From positions 1-17,149 of the forward strand of contig JAJDCF010000036.1 in assembly GCA_029260955.1 (NCBI GenBank): DNA of 17,149 bases, written 5' to 3'. Of this stretch, positions 7,679 through 15,007 are shown in pieces. The notes under the pieces are model-generated. The model was not told the origin of the DNA, did not search any database, and saw nothing but the letters and a program-made list of their open reading frames with translations. The DNA is from Patescibacteria group bacterium (GTDB taxonomy: Bacteria; Patescibacteriota; Gracilibacteria; UM-FILTER-43-11). A program made the translations under genes and the position numbers. Each line of letters opens with the position of its first letter. Within the stretch, counting starts at the first letter, position 1.

Positions 7679-8785
7679 ATGGATTACTATAAGACCCTCG
7701 GGGTCGAAAAAGGAGCATCGGAATCAGAGATCAAAAAAGCTTATCGAAAGTTGGCTCAAAAACACCATCCTGATACCGGAAAAGGAGATGAAAAAAAATT
7801 CAAAGAAGCTACTGAAGCTTATGAGGTACTGAGTGATAAGCAAAAAAGAGCGCAATACGACCAGTTTGGATCAGCTGGACCAGGATTTGGAGGTGGTGGA
7901 GGACAAGGCTTTGGCGGTTTTGACTTTAAAAACGTTAACGTTGATTTTGGAGGCAGTTTTGGGGACATATTCGACACTTTTTTTGGGGGAGGACAGCAGG
8001 GAGGTCGCAAAAAAGGTCCTACACGGGGATCTGACATAGAAATGGTCTTTCAGATCAGTTTTGAGGAAGCAATTTTTGGAGTCAGCAAAGAAATCGAGGT
8101 ATCTGCATTTGCTGCCTGCCTGCACTGCAAGGGAATTGGGGCAGAGCCTGGCACAAAGCTAAAAACCTGCGAGGATTGCTCTGGAACAGGACAACAAGTT
8201 AAACTCCAAAGAACCCCATTCGGCCAGATTCAAACCGCCTCAGTATGTCAAAGCTGTGAAGGGGCAGGACAAATACCGGAAAAAAGGTGCAAAGAATGTA
8301 ATGGGGAAGGCAGATTAATGAAAGCCCAACGAATTAAGACCAAAATCCCTGCCGGTATTCACGATCAAGCAGTTATTCGCCTATCTGGTAAAGGAGAAGC
8401 AGGTCTGCAGGGTGGTCCAACAGGAGATCTGTTCCTGCATATCAGTGTTGCACCAAGTAAGCACTTTGAAAGAATAAAAAATGACATTTATACCACCGAA
8501 CATATTCATGTGCTTCAGGCGATAATGGGTGACGAGATCAACGTTAAAACAGTACACGGTGATGCCAAACTTATCATTTCCGCCGGAACAGAGAGTGGAA
8601 ATATACTTAAACTTAAGGAATATGGCGTACCTAAGGTCGGAACCACCCACAAAGGGGATCACATTATTAAGATCAAAATCAATATTCCAAAAAAGCTGTC
8701 CAGCAAAGAGAAAAAACTTTATGATGAGCTGGTAAAAGAATCAAAACTAAACATCAAGCCTCAAAGCAAAGGATTTTTTGGCTAA
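7679..8785 (+). CDS. dnaJ: Chaperone protein DnaJ
   Basis: A full-length 368-residue type I Hsp40, the co-chaperone that delivers unfolded proteins to DnaK and stimulates its ATPase. The J domain begins MDYYKTLGV and contains the HPD motif at residues 30-32. A Gly/Phe-rich linker follows (about 68-115). All four CxxCxGxG zinc repeats are intact: C147/C150, C164/C167, C190/C193 and C204/C207. The C-terminal substrate-binding domains include GGPTGDLFLHI and the VLQAIMGDEI region. The ATG at 7679 is chosen because the family starts at this residue; an in-frame TTG at 7667 would add four residues. There is no dnaK or grpE in the window. The gene is followed after 20 bp by an S41 protease gene, a protein-quality-control pairing. 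Confidence 0.97.
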   Translation: MDYYKTLGVEKGASESEIKKAYRKLAQKHHPDTGKGDEKKFKEATEAYEVLSDKQKRAQYDQFGSAGPGFGGGGGQGFGGFDFKNVNVDFGGSFGDIFDTFFGGGQQGGRKKGPTRGSDIEMVFQISFEEAIFGVSKEIEVSAFAACLHCKGIGAEPGTKLKTCEDCSGTGQQVKLQRTPFGQIQTASVCQSCEGAGQIPEKRCKECNGEGRLMKAQRIKTKIPAGIHDQAVIRLSGKGEAGLQGGPTGDLFLHISVAPSKHFERIKNDIYTTEHIHVLQAIMGDEINVKTVHGDAKLIISAGTESGNILKLKEYGVPKVGTTHKGDHIIKIKINIPKKLSSKEKKLYDELVKESKLNIKPQSKGFFG

Positions 8786-8805
8786 CCCATGCTATTAACA
8801 ACTCA

Positions 8806-10041
8806 ATGAAGAATTCATATTCAAGCAAAGAAACTTCGACAACACCCAGATATATAGGGATTTTTGTTCTTATCTCTTTTGTTTTCATGCTTGGTTGGAA
8901 TGCCGGCGTAACTCACAATCAAATTGAGCAGGGAGTCGCTCCGCAAGCAACTGTCACTTCTCCATCAGGACAAGCAGAAATAGTGAATATGAAGCTTTTC
9001 TGGGATGCCTGGAATATTTTGAGTAGCAACTATGTTGACCCACATTCTTTGGTAACAGAAGAAATGATTTTTGGAGCCATTAAGGGAATGGTTGCGTCAG
9101 TTGATGATCCGTATACAAACTTCATGACACCTAAAGAAAATCGGGAGTTTCAAGAAAGCATGCAAGGACACCTGGAAGGTATTGGGGCAGAGTTAACGCT
9201 AAGAAACGGCATGTTAACTGTTATTTCTCCACTAAAAAACTCACCAGCTCAAAATGCTGGTCTTCAACCGGAAGATATAATTTACGAAGTTGATGGAACG
9301 TCGACCGAAAACATGACCCTGGAACAAGCCGTAATGGCAATCAGAGGTAAAAAGGGAACAGCGGTAGTTCTGACAGTGCTTAGAAAAAATTACAACGAAC
9401 CTATCACAATTCGTATCGTTCGCGACATGATCAACATCAACAGTATTGATTGGGAAATGGAGGGAGATATTGCCGTGATTGAGATAAACCAATTCGGAGA
9501 CAATACCAAGCAAGAATTTAGCAAAGCTATCAGCGAAATACTTTTAGAAAGACCAACTGGGGTCATTTTGGATTTACGGTATAACGGAGGAGGATATTTG
9601 GATGGAGCAGTTGATATAGTCTCAGAATTCTTGGAGAAAGAAAAAGTGGTTACTATCAAAAGGCGAAATCCTGAAGATGATGAGGTGATTTACGTAAACG
9701 GGCAGGCCCGTATGGCAAAAATACCTTTGGTCATTTTGATAAACAAAGGTAGTGCATCAGCTTCCGAAATCGTTGCGGGCGCCGTTCAGGATCACAATCG
9801 AGGTACTGTAATTGGAGAAGAAAGCTTTGGGAAAGGCACTGTTCAAACTGTCGAGAATTTGATTGGTGGGTCTAGCTTGAGGGTAACTATTGCCAAATGG
9901 TTCACTCCAAACGATCAAAACATAAACGAAAGTGGTATCACTCCAGATATTGTTATCGAAAGAACGATTGAAGATTTCGAATCAGGAGACGATCCTCAAC
10001 TGGAAAAGGCAATTGAACATTTAGAAACACTAGGCGCCTGA
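8806..10041 (+). CDS. ctpA: C-terminal processing protease, S41 family
   Basis: A 411-residue protease that trims or degrades extracytoplasmic proteins from their C-termini. A membrane anchor lies at about residues 15-34, then a helical region, a PDZ domain at about 115-205 (GIGAEL, SPAQNAGLQPEDIIYEVDG), and the S41 catalytic core (GVILDLRYNGGGYLD). The catalytic pair, matched to the Tsp/Prc pattern, is S318 in GSASASE and K343 in FGKGTVQ; D329 and Q347 are also kept. Length and layout match typical single-PDZ CtpA/B proteins. It follows dnaJ closely on the same strand. Its 3' end overlaps the convergent DUF192 gene by 12 bp. Physiological substrate unknown. Confidence 0.94.
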   Translation: MKNSYSSKETSTTPRYIGIFVLISFVFMLGWNAGVTHNQIEQGVAPQATVTSPSGQAEIVNMKLFWDAWNILSSNYVDPHSLVTEEMIFGAIKGMVASVDDPYTNFMTPKENREFQESMQGHLEGIGAELTLRNGMLTVISPLKNSPAQNAGLQPEDIIYEVDGTSTENMTLEQAVMAIRGKKGTAVVLTVLRKNYNEPITIRIVRDMININSIDWEMEGDIAVIEINQFGDNTKQEFSKAISEILLERPTGVILDLRYNGGGYLDGAVDIVSEFLEKEKVVTIKRRNPEDDEVIYVNGQARMAKIPLVILINKGSASASEIVAGAVQDHNRGTVIGEESFGKGTVQTVENLIGGSSLRVTIAKWFTPNDQNINESGITPDIVIERTIEDFESGDDPQLEKAIEHLETLGA

Positions 10042-10494
10042 AGGCATAATAACTCCATTACCATACTCTATACCGTATTGCGTAGTAAATCCGGCAGGTA
10101 CTTCAAGGACAAAATTTGAAGGAACAGCTGATCCATGTCGCTCACAATGCCTATCCAGGTCTGCAATACAAGGCATCACATTTTTTGCGATATGGTTTAT
10201 TTTTAGATCACGTCCAATAAAAACCATGTCGATAGGAATCAACATATTCTTCATCCACATAACTGGATTTGAGCCTTCTTCATCATAAACAAAAAGCATT
10301 CCCGTACCATTCGGAAGATCCTCTCGACCCATCAAGCCCAATTGCTTACCTTCAGGAGTCTTAACCACCTCAACATTAATCTTAAGTATACCCTGATCAG
10401 ACATGATTCTTAAAAATCGTATATTCGCCTGGATGCCTACAAAATAAATCACCAGAGCAAGAAACCCAACAATTGCAAAAAAACGTCGATTCAT
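10030..10494 (-). CDS. DUF192 family protein, membrane-anchored
   Basis: A 154-residue protein with one N-terminal hydrophobic segment (about residues 5-23) and a DUF192 domain. Family marks are GLMGREDLPNGTGMLFVY, followed by MWMKNMLIPIDMVFI, and near the end FVLEVPAGFTTQYGI. The function of DUF192 is not established; the domain is a small beta fold, usually exported or anchored outside the membrane. Two cysteines flank a histidine-rich stretch (PCIADLDRHCERH). It begins 1 bp after the methyltransferase stop, so it is probably the last gene of the same operon. Its stop lies inside the 3' end of the S41 protease gene on the other strand. Confidence 0.88.
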   Translation of the reverse strand: MNRRFFAIVGFLALVIYFVGIQANIRFLRIMSDQGILKINVEVVKTPEGKQLGLMGREDLPNGTGMLFVYDEEGSNPVMWMKNMLIPIDMVFIGRDLKINHIAKNVMPCIADLDRHCERHGSAVPSNFVLEVPAGFTTQYGIEYGNGVIMPSGA

Positions 10495-10495
10495 A

Positions 10496-11062
10496 TCAGT
10501 GCTTAATTACAACCAATATACCATCATTTCCATCAATCGGAATCAATAATTGCTCAATTCCCTCTTCTGATTGCATAAAATCATGAAATTCCTTCGTTTT
10601 TTCTGGAAAAGCCATCATATCATCAAAAATAATCACTGCTCCAGGCACCAAACGATCCTGAATCACCTTCCAAAAATCCAGATAAGAAGCCTTTTGACCA
10701 TCTACAAAGACAAAATCAAACTTCAAGCCCTCGTTCATCTGAGTAATAATCTCTACAGCATCGCCAAAGCTAAACTCAACAAAATCAGAAAACCCAACTT
10801 CAGCAATGTTCTTTTGAGCCTCCGCATAAGTCGGCGCACTGTGATCAATCGTATACAATTTCGCCCCAACCTTTTCAGCAGCCTCTGCCATCCAGATAGT
10901 AGAATATCCGTTCGCGCAGCCAATTTCGAGAATAATTTTGGGCCTTTTAACCTGAATGAGCATATTCAAAAAACTCCCCACCTCATTGGTGACATTAGGA
11001 ATGTCATTTTCAACGCCGTAAACTCGAAGTCCCCCTAGATATTTTTTTAAATCTTCTTTCAC
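10496..11062 (-). CDS. SAM-dependent O-methyltransferase, COG4122/YrrM-like
   Basis: A 188-residue class I methyltransferase close to the caffeoyl-CoA/catechol O-methyltransferase-like group. SAM-binding motif I is LEIGCANGYSTIWMA; the next acidic strand ends TIDHS; FDFVFVDGQKASYLDFW and PGAVIIFDD are the later motifs, with Asp residues that bind metal and substrate in this group. The start is GTG at 11062: an in-frame TGA lies 12-15 nt upstream and there is no ATG between. The acceptor substrate is unknown. It sits between the HAMP protein gene (38 bp upstream) and the DUF192 gene (1 bp downstream), which gives no clear functional hint. Confidence 0.9.
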   Translation of the reverse strand: MKEDLKKYLGGLRVYGVENDIPNVTNEVGSFLNMLIQVKRPKIILEIGCANGYSTIWMAEAAEKVGAKLYTIDHSAPTYAEAQKNIAEVGFSDFVEFSFGDAVEIITQMNEGLKFDFVFVDGQKASYLDFWKVIQDRLVPGAVIIFDDMMAFPEKTKEFHDFMQSEEGIEQLLIPIDGNDGILVVIKH

Positions 11063-11100
11063 AAAATGATTTACTCACGATCAGACAAATAACACAAACG

Positions 11101-12177
11101 TTATGCCTGATCTTCAGAATCAAAATTCTTCTCTTGAGGTAGTGTAGGCTCTTTCTTTTTCATAGCCTCCAAAACCGCAAGTTTCATAGAAGCAGTGGTT
11201 CTACTTATCGATTCCTGTAAGGTTAATAATTCTTTAATTCTGCTTCCTTTTTCAATATCAACATTAAAGTTTCCTTTGCTAATTTCATCAAAAGCATCAG
11301 TTATTTTCTGAATAGGCTTAGAAATTAGATGAGACATATATAAACCCAAAATCACAGCCAATAACAACGTAATCAAAATTACCGCAACTAAAACTCTTTT
11401 ATTCATCTGAATAGAATCTTGAATATCATCTTCAATAGCGAGACTTAATTGAAAATTCTCTTTACTAAGCGCATTAATTTTTTCAATTTCTACCAGCTCT
11501 TCATCTTTGATTTCCTGCCCCCGTATAGCAATCTCGCCCATTTTTTGTGCCACCTCTTCATAAGCATCAATCTCAGATAAAATGGCATCTCTCTCTTCCA
11601 GAGATAATATGCTTGAGTCGACTCCGACTTTTACTTTTTTAATGCTTTCAATCCATTCGTCTAAATGCTCTTGATCAGGAGATTGGTACAAAGTTTCTTT
11701 GCTGAAATACTGCATAAAGCCGACATCTTCTGTTAATTGCCTATCATCAATAGCAAAAAGTGGAACACGTATATTATAGCGTTGCTGCTTCTCCGTTGGA
11801 TACGCATTGGCGAAAATAATTTCCTGATCAAGTAATTCCTTATGCACACTTACTATTTTTTTAGATGAATCCTGATAATTATCATCTAAGGATATTAGCT
11901 GACGTACGCCCTCTGACTCTGGTAATAGCTGTTCTATCTCCTTAATATTCTTATCAATTTGCTTTAACTCCTCAGTCAATTCAGAAAAATCAGAATGATC
12001 TGAGCTTTCAATAATTTGAAAAAGTAGATTTTGTTTCTGACTCAGTCCTGACAAGTACCTCTCTAAGTCTTTACCAGACTGAGTTGTTTCCTGTGCCTGA
12101 ATACCGACAAACCCAACGGCTCCAACAAGCAAGGCAACTAATAGAAACCCACTGACAAGAATATGATTTAGTTTCAT
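11101..12177 (-). CDS. Orphan HAMP-domain receptor-like membrane protein without output domain
   Basis: A 358-residue protein with receptor architecture: TM1 at about 5-27, an extracytoplasmic mostly helical and acidic region of about 230 residues, TM2 at about 260-283, and a HAMP domain beginning at LISKPIQKITDAF (P288), with ISKGNFNVDIE. After HAMP comes a short helix (LQESISRTTASMKLAVLEAM) and a polar tail ending at 358. There is no kinase, methyl-accepting, cyclase or GGDEF domain, and the DNA downstream goes directly into the methyltransferase gene, so this is not a visible frameshift product. It could modulate a partner such as the histidine kinase encoded upstream, or be a degenerate chemoreceptor-like protein; both are inferences. 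A good promoter lies just upstream, with a very short leader. Confidence 0.87.
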   Translation of the reverse strand: MKLNHILVSGFLLVALLVGAVGFVGIQAQETTQSGKDLERYLSGLSQKQNLLFQIIESSDHSDFSELTEELKQIDKNIKEIEQLLPESEGVRQLISLDDNYQDSSKKIVSVHKELLDQEIIFANAYPTEKQQRYNIRVPLFAIDDRQLTEDVGFMQYFSKETLYQSPDQEHLDEWIESIKKVKVGVDSSILSLEERDAILSEIDAYEEVAQKMGEIAIRGQEIKDEELVEIEKINALSKENFQLSLAIEDDIQDSIQMNKRVLVAVILITLLLAVILGLYMSHLISKPIQKITDAFDEISKGNFNVDIEKGSRIKELLTLQESISRTTASMKLAVLEAMKKKEPTLPQEKNFDSEDQA

Positions 12178-12192
12178 TTTTTTAAATCCATT

Positions 12193-12221
12193 ATTATACT
12201 AAAGCTGACTTGTAAAAACAA
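12193..12221 (-). promoter_or_regulatory. Promoter candidate for the HAMP protein operon
   Basis: On the minus strand TTGTTT (12216-12221), a 17 bp spacer and a perfect TATAAT (12193-12198). The predicted start near 12186 leaves a leader of only about 9 nt before the ATG at 12177, with no Shine-Dalgarno sequence. Confidence 0.5.
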
Positions 12222-12259
12222 AAATCACGAACACCTCAACTGCAAATAGAAACAGTCAA

Positions 12260-12283
12260 GCCACCAATGTATATATTTTTGGC
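12260..12283. repeat. Imperfect 24 bp palindrome, possible operator
   Basis: The half-sites are GCCAccAATgTA and TAtATTttTGGC, so 9 of 12 positions are exactly complementary and one more is a G-T pair. It lies about 40 bp upstream of the HAMP gene's -35 box. It may be a regulator-binding site; the AT-rich centre makes coincidence possible. Confidence 0.3.
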
Positions 12284-12333
12284 AATGCTCATTTGTCTTT
12301 ATTTTAATTGAAGATATTCTAGCATAATAATTG

Positions 12334-12365
12334 GGCAAAATAAACAAATCCTTTTTGCCTTTTTT
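12334..12365 (+). terminator. Rho-independent terminator-like hairpin on the plus strand
   Basis: GGCAAAA (12334-12340) pairs with TTTTGCC (12353-12359) around a 12 nt loop, followed at once by six T (12360-12365). In the plus direction this is a terminator arrangement, though the stem has only three G-C pairs. Read on the minus strand the hairpin lacks a following T-run, so it does not suit nrdR or the HAMP gene well. No plus-strand gene lies within 2 kb upstream. Confidence 0.45.
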
Positions 12366-12419
12366 AAGATGAGCTATGGTATTTCCACAAAAGACGATCA
12401 CTCCACAATTCTACATATC

Positions 12420-12866
12420 CTACTTCAACAACTTATTCAGCTCCTCCTTGAATTCATCAACATCTTTAAAGCTCCGATACACACTGGCAAAACGAATGTA
12501 AGCAATGTGGTCTAGCTTTTTTAGTGCCTCAGTAACATCGTTCCCGATCGTCTGACTGGCGACGGTTTTTTTGTTAGCTGCCCATTTTTCCTCCAGATCA
12601 TTGATCATCTCGTCAATCTGTTCCTTGGTTACAGGTCTTTTTCCGCAGGCGATCCAAATCCCCTGCTCAAGCTTCGTTCGGCTATAAATCTCAAACGTCC
12701 CATCTTTCTTCTTCACCATCAGGCTTCCCATCGCTGCACGTTCAAAAGTAGTGAAGCGATTTTCACATTTTTCACATTCACGACGACGGCGAATCACTCG
12801 ACCGTTCTCAGTGACACGCGAGTCCACTACTCTAGTTTCCGTCGCTTTACATTTAAGACAGTGCAT
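12420..12866 (-). CDS. nrdR: Transcriptional repressor NrdR
   Basis: A 148-residue repressor of ribonucleotide reductase genes that senses ATP/dATP through an ATP-cone domain and binds NrdR boxes as an oligomer. The N-terminal zinc ribbon has C3, C6, C31 and C34 (MHCLKC and CEKC) with the R-rich segment RVIRRRRECEKC between; the usual Pro after Cys3 is Leu. DSRVTENGRVIRRRR and FTTFER are family signatures. The ATP cone spans about 49-138 (VKKKDGTFEIYSR, IAYIRFASVYRSF). The gene begins 2 bp after the dGTPase-like gene's stop, forming a two-gene unit for dNTP control. No ribonucleotide reductase gene is in the window, so its targets are elsewhere. Confidence 0.97.
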   Translation of the reverse strand: MHCLKCKATETRVVDSRVTENGRVIRRRRECEKCENRFTTFERAAMGSLMVKKKDGTFEIYSRTKLEQGIWIACGKRPVTKEQIDEMINDLEEKWAANKKTVASQTIGNDVTEALKKLDHIAYIRFASVYRSFKDVDEFKEELNKLLK

Positions 12867-12868
12867 AT

Positions 12869-13993
12869 TTATTTAGATAATTTAGAAAACAAATCCATAG
12901 CAAAGGTGTCAGTCATACCAGCAATATAATCCTTTACCACCATATATCTTTCTTCGTTTTCAAGTCTGGATTGATACTTATCCGGTAAATTCTCAGGCTT
13001 CTCGTGAAGAGCGCGGAAGAGATTAGAAATTACCCTCTTTCCTTCCTCATTATACTTCATAACCTCTTTGGCATTGTAAAAATTCTCATAAAGGTAGTCT
13101 TTTAGCTGAACCGCCATTCGAGAAACCTCATCCGAGAACTGTGCGATCTGACCATCATGAGCATAAACATCACTCACTGAGCCAACTTCCATTTTTTGTA
13201 ACCGCTTATTTGTATTGCTCGCCAGATCATTGACCAAAAGCGACATAATACTTGTCACCATCTGATGCTTTTGAATCTCAGGTACATTTGAAGGCACTTT
13301 ATTGGCAGCCGCATACTTCCAAATATCTAATTCCATCAGACCTTCACTTGTGAGAATTCCCGAACGAAGACCATCATCGATGTCATGACTCTGATAGGCA
13401 ATTTCATCAGCAATATTTACCACTTGGGCCTCCAGGGAAGGCATAAGATGATCAAAAGCCTCGGGCCTATCGTAACGAGTACGATGTTTAAGCAGGCCAT
13501 CCAAAACCTCGAAACTCAGATTGAGCCCCTTATACTCATCGCTCTTTCGTTCAAGCTCATGAACCACGCGGAAACTCTGCTCATTGTGTTCAAAACGAGA
13601 GCCGTAGGTTTCCATCACCTCATTCATAGCATCCTGACCAGCATGACCAAAGGGTGTGTGCCCCAAGTCGTGAGCAAGTCCAATTGCTTCCGCCAAGTCT
13701 TGATTAAGGTTGAGCATTCGGGCAATATCCCGACCAAACTGGGCTACCTCCATACTGTGTGTGAGTCGTGAACGATAATGATCTCCGTAACCGGAAATAA
13801 ATACCTGGGTCTTCCCGTTGAGTCTACGAAAAGCCTTACAGTGAATAACGCGATCGCGATCCCTTTGAAAACAGGTGCGATAAGCATCTTCTTTTTCCGA
13901 AAAAGCCCGACCTTTACTCTCGGCACTCTTGACTGCGTAAGGAGCCAAGAGTTCAAGTTCCTGACCTTCTAAATCGTCTCTTTTGATGATCAT
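12869..13993 (-). CDS. dgt: dGTPase-like HD-domain triphosphohydrolase
   Basis: A 374-residue HD-superfamily enzyme of the deoxyguanosinetriphosphate triphosphohydrolase-like group, which splits dNTPs to the nucleoside and triphosphate. The metal-binding residues are H79 in RLTHSMEVAQ, H108-D109 in LAHDLGHTPFGH, and the Asp in ADEIAYQSHDIDD. The N-terminal RDRDRVIHCKAFRRL segment is typical. Length matches the shorter bacterial homologues, not the 505-residue E. coli Dgt, so dGTP specificity should not be assumed. It starts at ATG 13993, 75 bp from the divergent kinase-like gene, and is followed after 2 bp by nrdR. The pairing suggests linked control of dNTP breakdown and synthesis (inference). 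Confidence 0.95.
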   Translation of the reverse strand: MIIKRDDLEGQELELLAPYAVKSAESKGRAFSEKEDAYRTCFQRDRDRVIHCKAFRRLNGKTQVFISGYGDHYRSRLTHSMEVAQFGRDIARMLNLNQDLAEAIGLAHDLGHTPFGHAGQDAMNEVMETYGSRFEHNEQSFRVVHELERKSDEYKGLNLSFEVLDGLLKHRTRYDRPEAFDHLMPSLEAQVVNIADEIAYQSHDIDDGLRSGILTSEGLMELDIWKYAAANKVPSNVPEIQKHQMVTSIMSLLVNDLASNTNKRLQKMEVGSVSDVYAHDGQIAQFSDEVSRMAVQLKDYLYENFYNAKEVMKYNEEGKRVISNLFRALHEKPENLPDKYQSRLENEERYMVVKDYIAGMTDTFAMDLFSKLSK

Positions 13994-14068
13994 AATTGCT
14001 AGGAAAAATAGCTATTCTAAGGTACCATAAGCACGCCTTTCCATCAATTGACCAACGAAACAAAAAGT

Positions 14069-14650
14069 ATGCACAAACTAGAATTCCGCCGACAAATTCT
14101 TCATATTCTCTATGGTTTTGCACTGCTTTTTTTGCATTATTACAATTTCATCGACAACAAAATTCTTCTTGGAATGATCATCGGTGGTGCCATCACATCG
14201 CTTATGGTTAAAAGAGAGAGATTGTCACCAGTAAAAAGGTTTCTCAGTCTTTTTGAAAGGGATCATCATCTTGAAAAATTCCCTGGTCGCGGAGTTCTTT
14301 TTTTCACCATTGGTTCATATTTGACCCTGTTACTGTTCGAAAAAAACATCGCCTATGCTGGAATTATGATTTTAAGCGTAGGGGACGCTGTTTCCAATAT
14401 TGTTGGCCGTCACTTTGGCAAAATAAGCACTAAGCTCAATCCAAAAAAGCATATCGAAGGGAATATTGCGGGAATTCTTATATCAATTCCATTTGCCTAC
14501 TACTTCTTTCAAAATATATATGCAGTAATAGCCGCCTGTTTCGTAGGCATGTTCCTCGAGATACCTAGTATCCGAATCTTCGGCTTCGAAATCGACGACA
14601 ATCTTCTGATACCAATTGGAGCAGCCTTTACCCTAACCCTCTTCGTCTAA
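14069..14650 (+). CDS. Dolichol/phytol kinase-like (DGK1/SEC59-type) membrane protein
   Basis: A 193-residue polytopic membrane protein with about six hydrophobic segments. FRRQILHILYGFAL at the start, FPGRGVLFFTIGS, and above all LSVGDAVSNIVGRHFGK followed by KKHIEGNIAG match the CTP-dependent lipid kinase / phosphatidate cytidylyltransferase-like group (dolichol, phytol and diacylglycerol kinases). In prokaryotes the acceptor is usually unknown; a polyprenol or another lipid alcohol is plausible. I chose the ATG at 14069; an upstream in-frame TTG at 14048 would add seven residues. The gene ends exactly where the GTG of the YraN gene begins, so the two are probably co-translated. Confidence 0.82.
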   Translation: MHKLEFRRQILHILYGFALLFLHYYNFIDNKILLGMIIGGAITSLMVKRERLSPVKRFLSLFERDHHLEKFPGRGVLFFTIGSYLTLLLFEKNIAYAGIMILSVGDAVSNIVGRHFGKISTKLNPKKHIEGNIAGILISIPFAYYFFQNIYAVIAACFVGMFLEIPSIRIFGFEIDDNLLIPIGAAFTLTLFV

Positions 14651-15007
14651 GTGCACAACAAAGATTTAGGCCAGCAGGGGGAGCAAATGATTGAATGTTA
14701 TCTGTCGGAAAAAGGATATGAGATATTGGAACGCAATTATCAAAAAAGAACTGGAGAAATTGATTTGATCGCCATGAGTCCCAAGAAAGATGAGATAGTT
14801 TTTATTGAAGTTAAAACCAGAAAAACCGAAACTTATGGAAGACCAGAAGAAGCGGTTGACCAAAGAAAGCTCAAAAAAATTGAAAAAACTGCCCTTCTTT
14901 GGCTGAATGAGAATAGAAAGACAGATGTACTGTGGCGAATTGATGTGTTAGCCTTAGAACTTAAAAGTGAAACGAAAATAACGCACCTTAAAAATGTCAC
15001 TCTCTGA
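14651..15007 (+). CDS. yraN: YraN/UPF0102 family endonuclease-like protein
   Basis: A 118-residue protein with the Holliday-junction-resolvase-like restriction-endonuclease fold. Signatures: GQQGEQMIECYLSEKGYEIL, then GEIDLIA and VFIEVKTR, where the Asp and the E-x-K form the nuclease-type active-site motif, and YGRPEEAVDQRKLKKIEKTA. The precise function of YraN proteins is not settled. The start is GTG at 14651, directly after the previous stop. Its last 14 bases overlap the start of the DUF4015 gene, so it lies in the middle of a tightly packed three-gene operon. Confidence 0.94.
   Translation: MHNKDLGQQGEQMIECYLSEKGYEILERNYQKRTGEIDLIAMSPKKDEIVFIEVKTRKTETYGRPEEAVDQRKLKKIEKTALLWLNENRKTDVLWRIDVLALELKSETKITHLKNVTL

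Larger units (their letters stand above)
12178..12419. other. Intergenic region between nrdR and the HAMP gene
   Basis: The longest gene-free stretch in the window (242 bp). It contains the HAMP gene promoter, an imperfect 24 bp palindrome (12260-12283) and a plus-strand terminator-like hairpin (12334-12365). No credible ORF or tRNA fits. The nrdR 3' side shows no minus-strand hairpin followed by a T-run. Confidence 0.7.

Noticed and set aside
10571..11038. A 155-codon plus-strand frame opposite the methyltransferase
   Set aside because: The methyltransferase motifs on the minus strand explain this DNA.
11086..11105. Small inverted repeat ATAAC/GTTAT at the end of the HAMP gene
   Set aside because: Five A-T-rich pairs and no T-run; likely chance.
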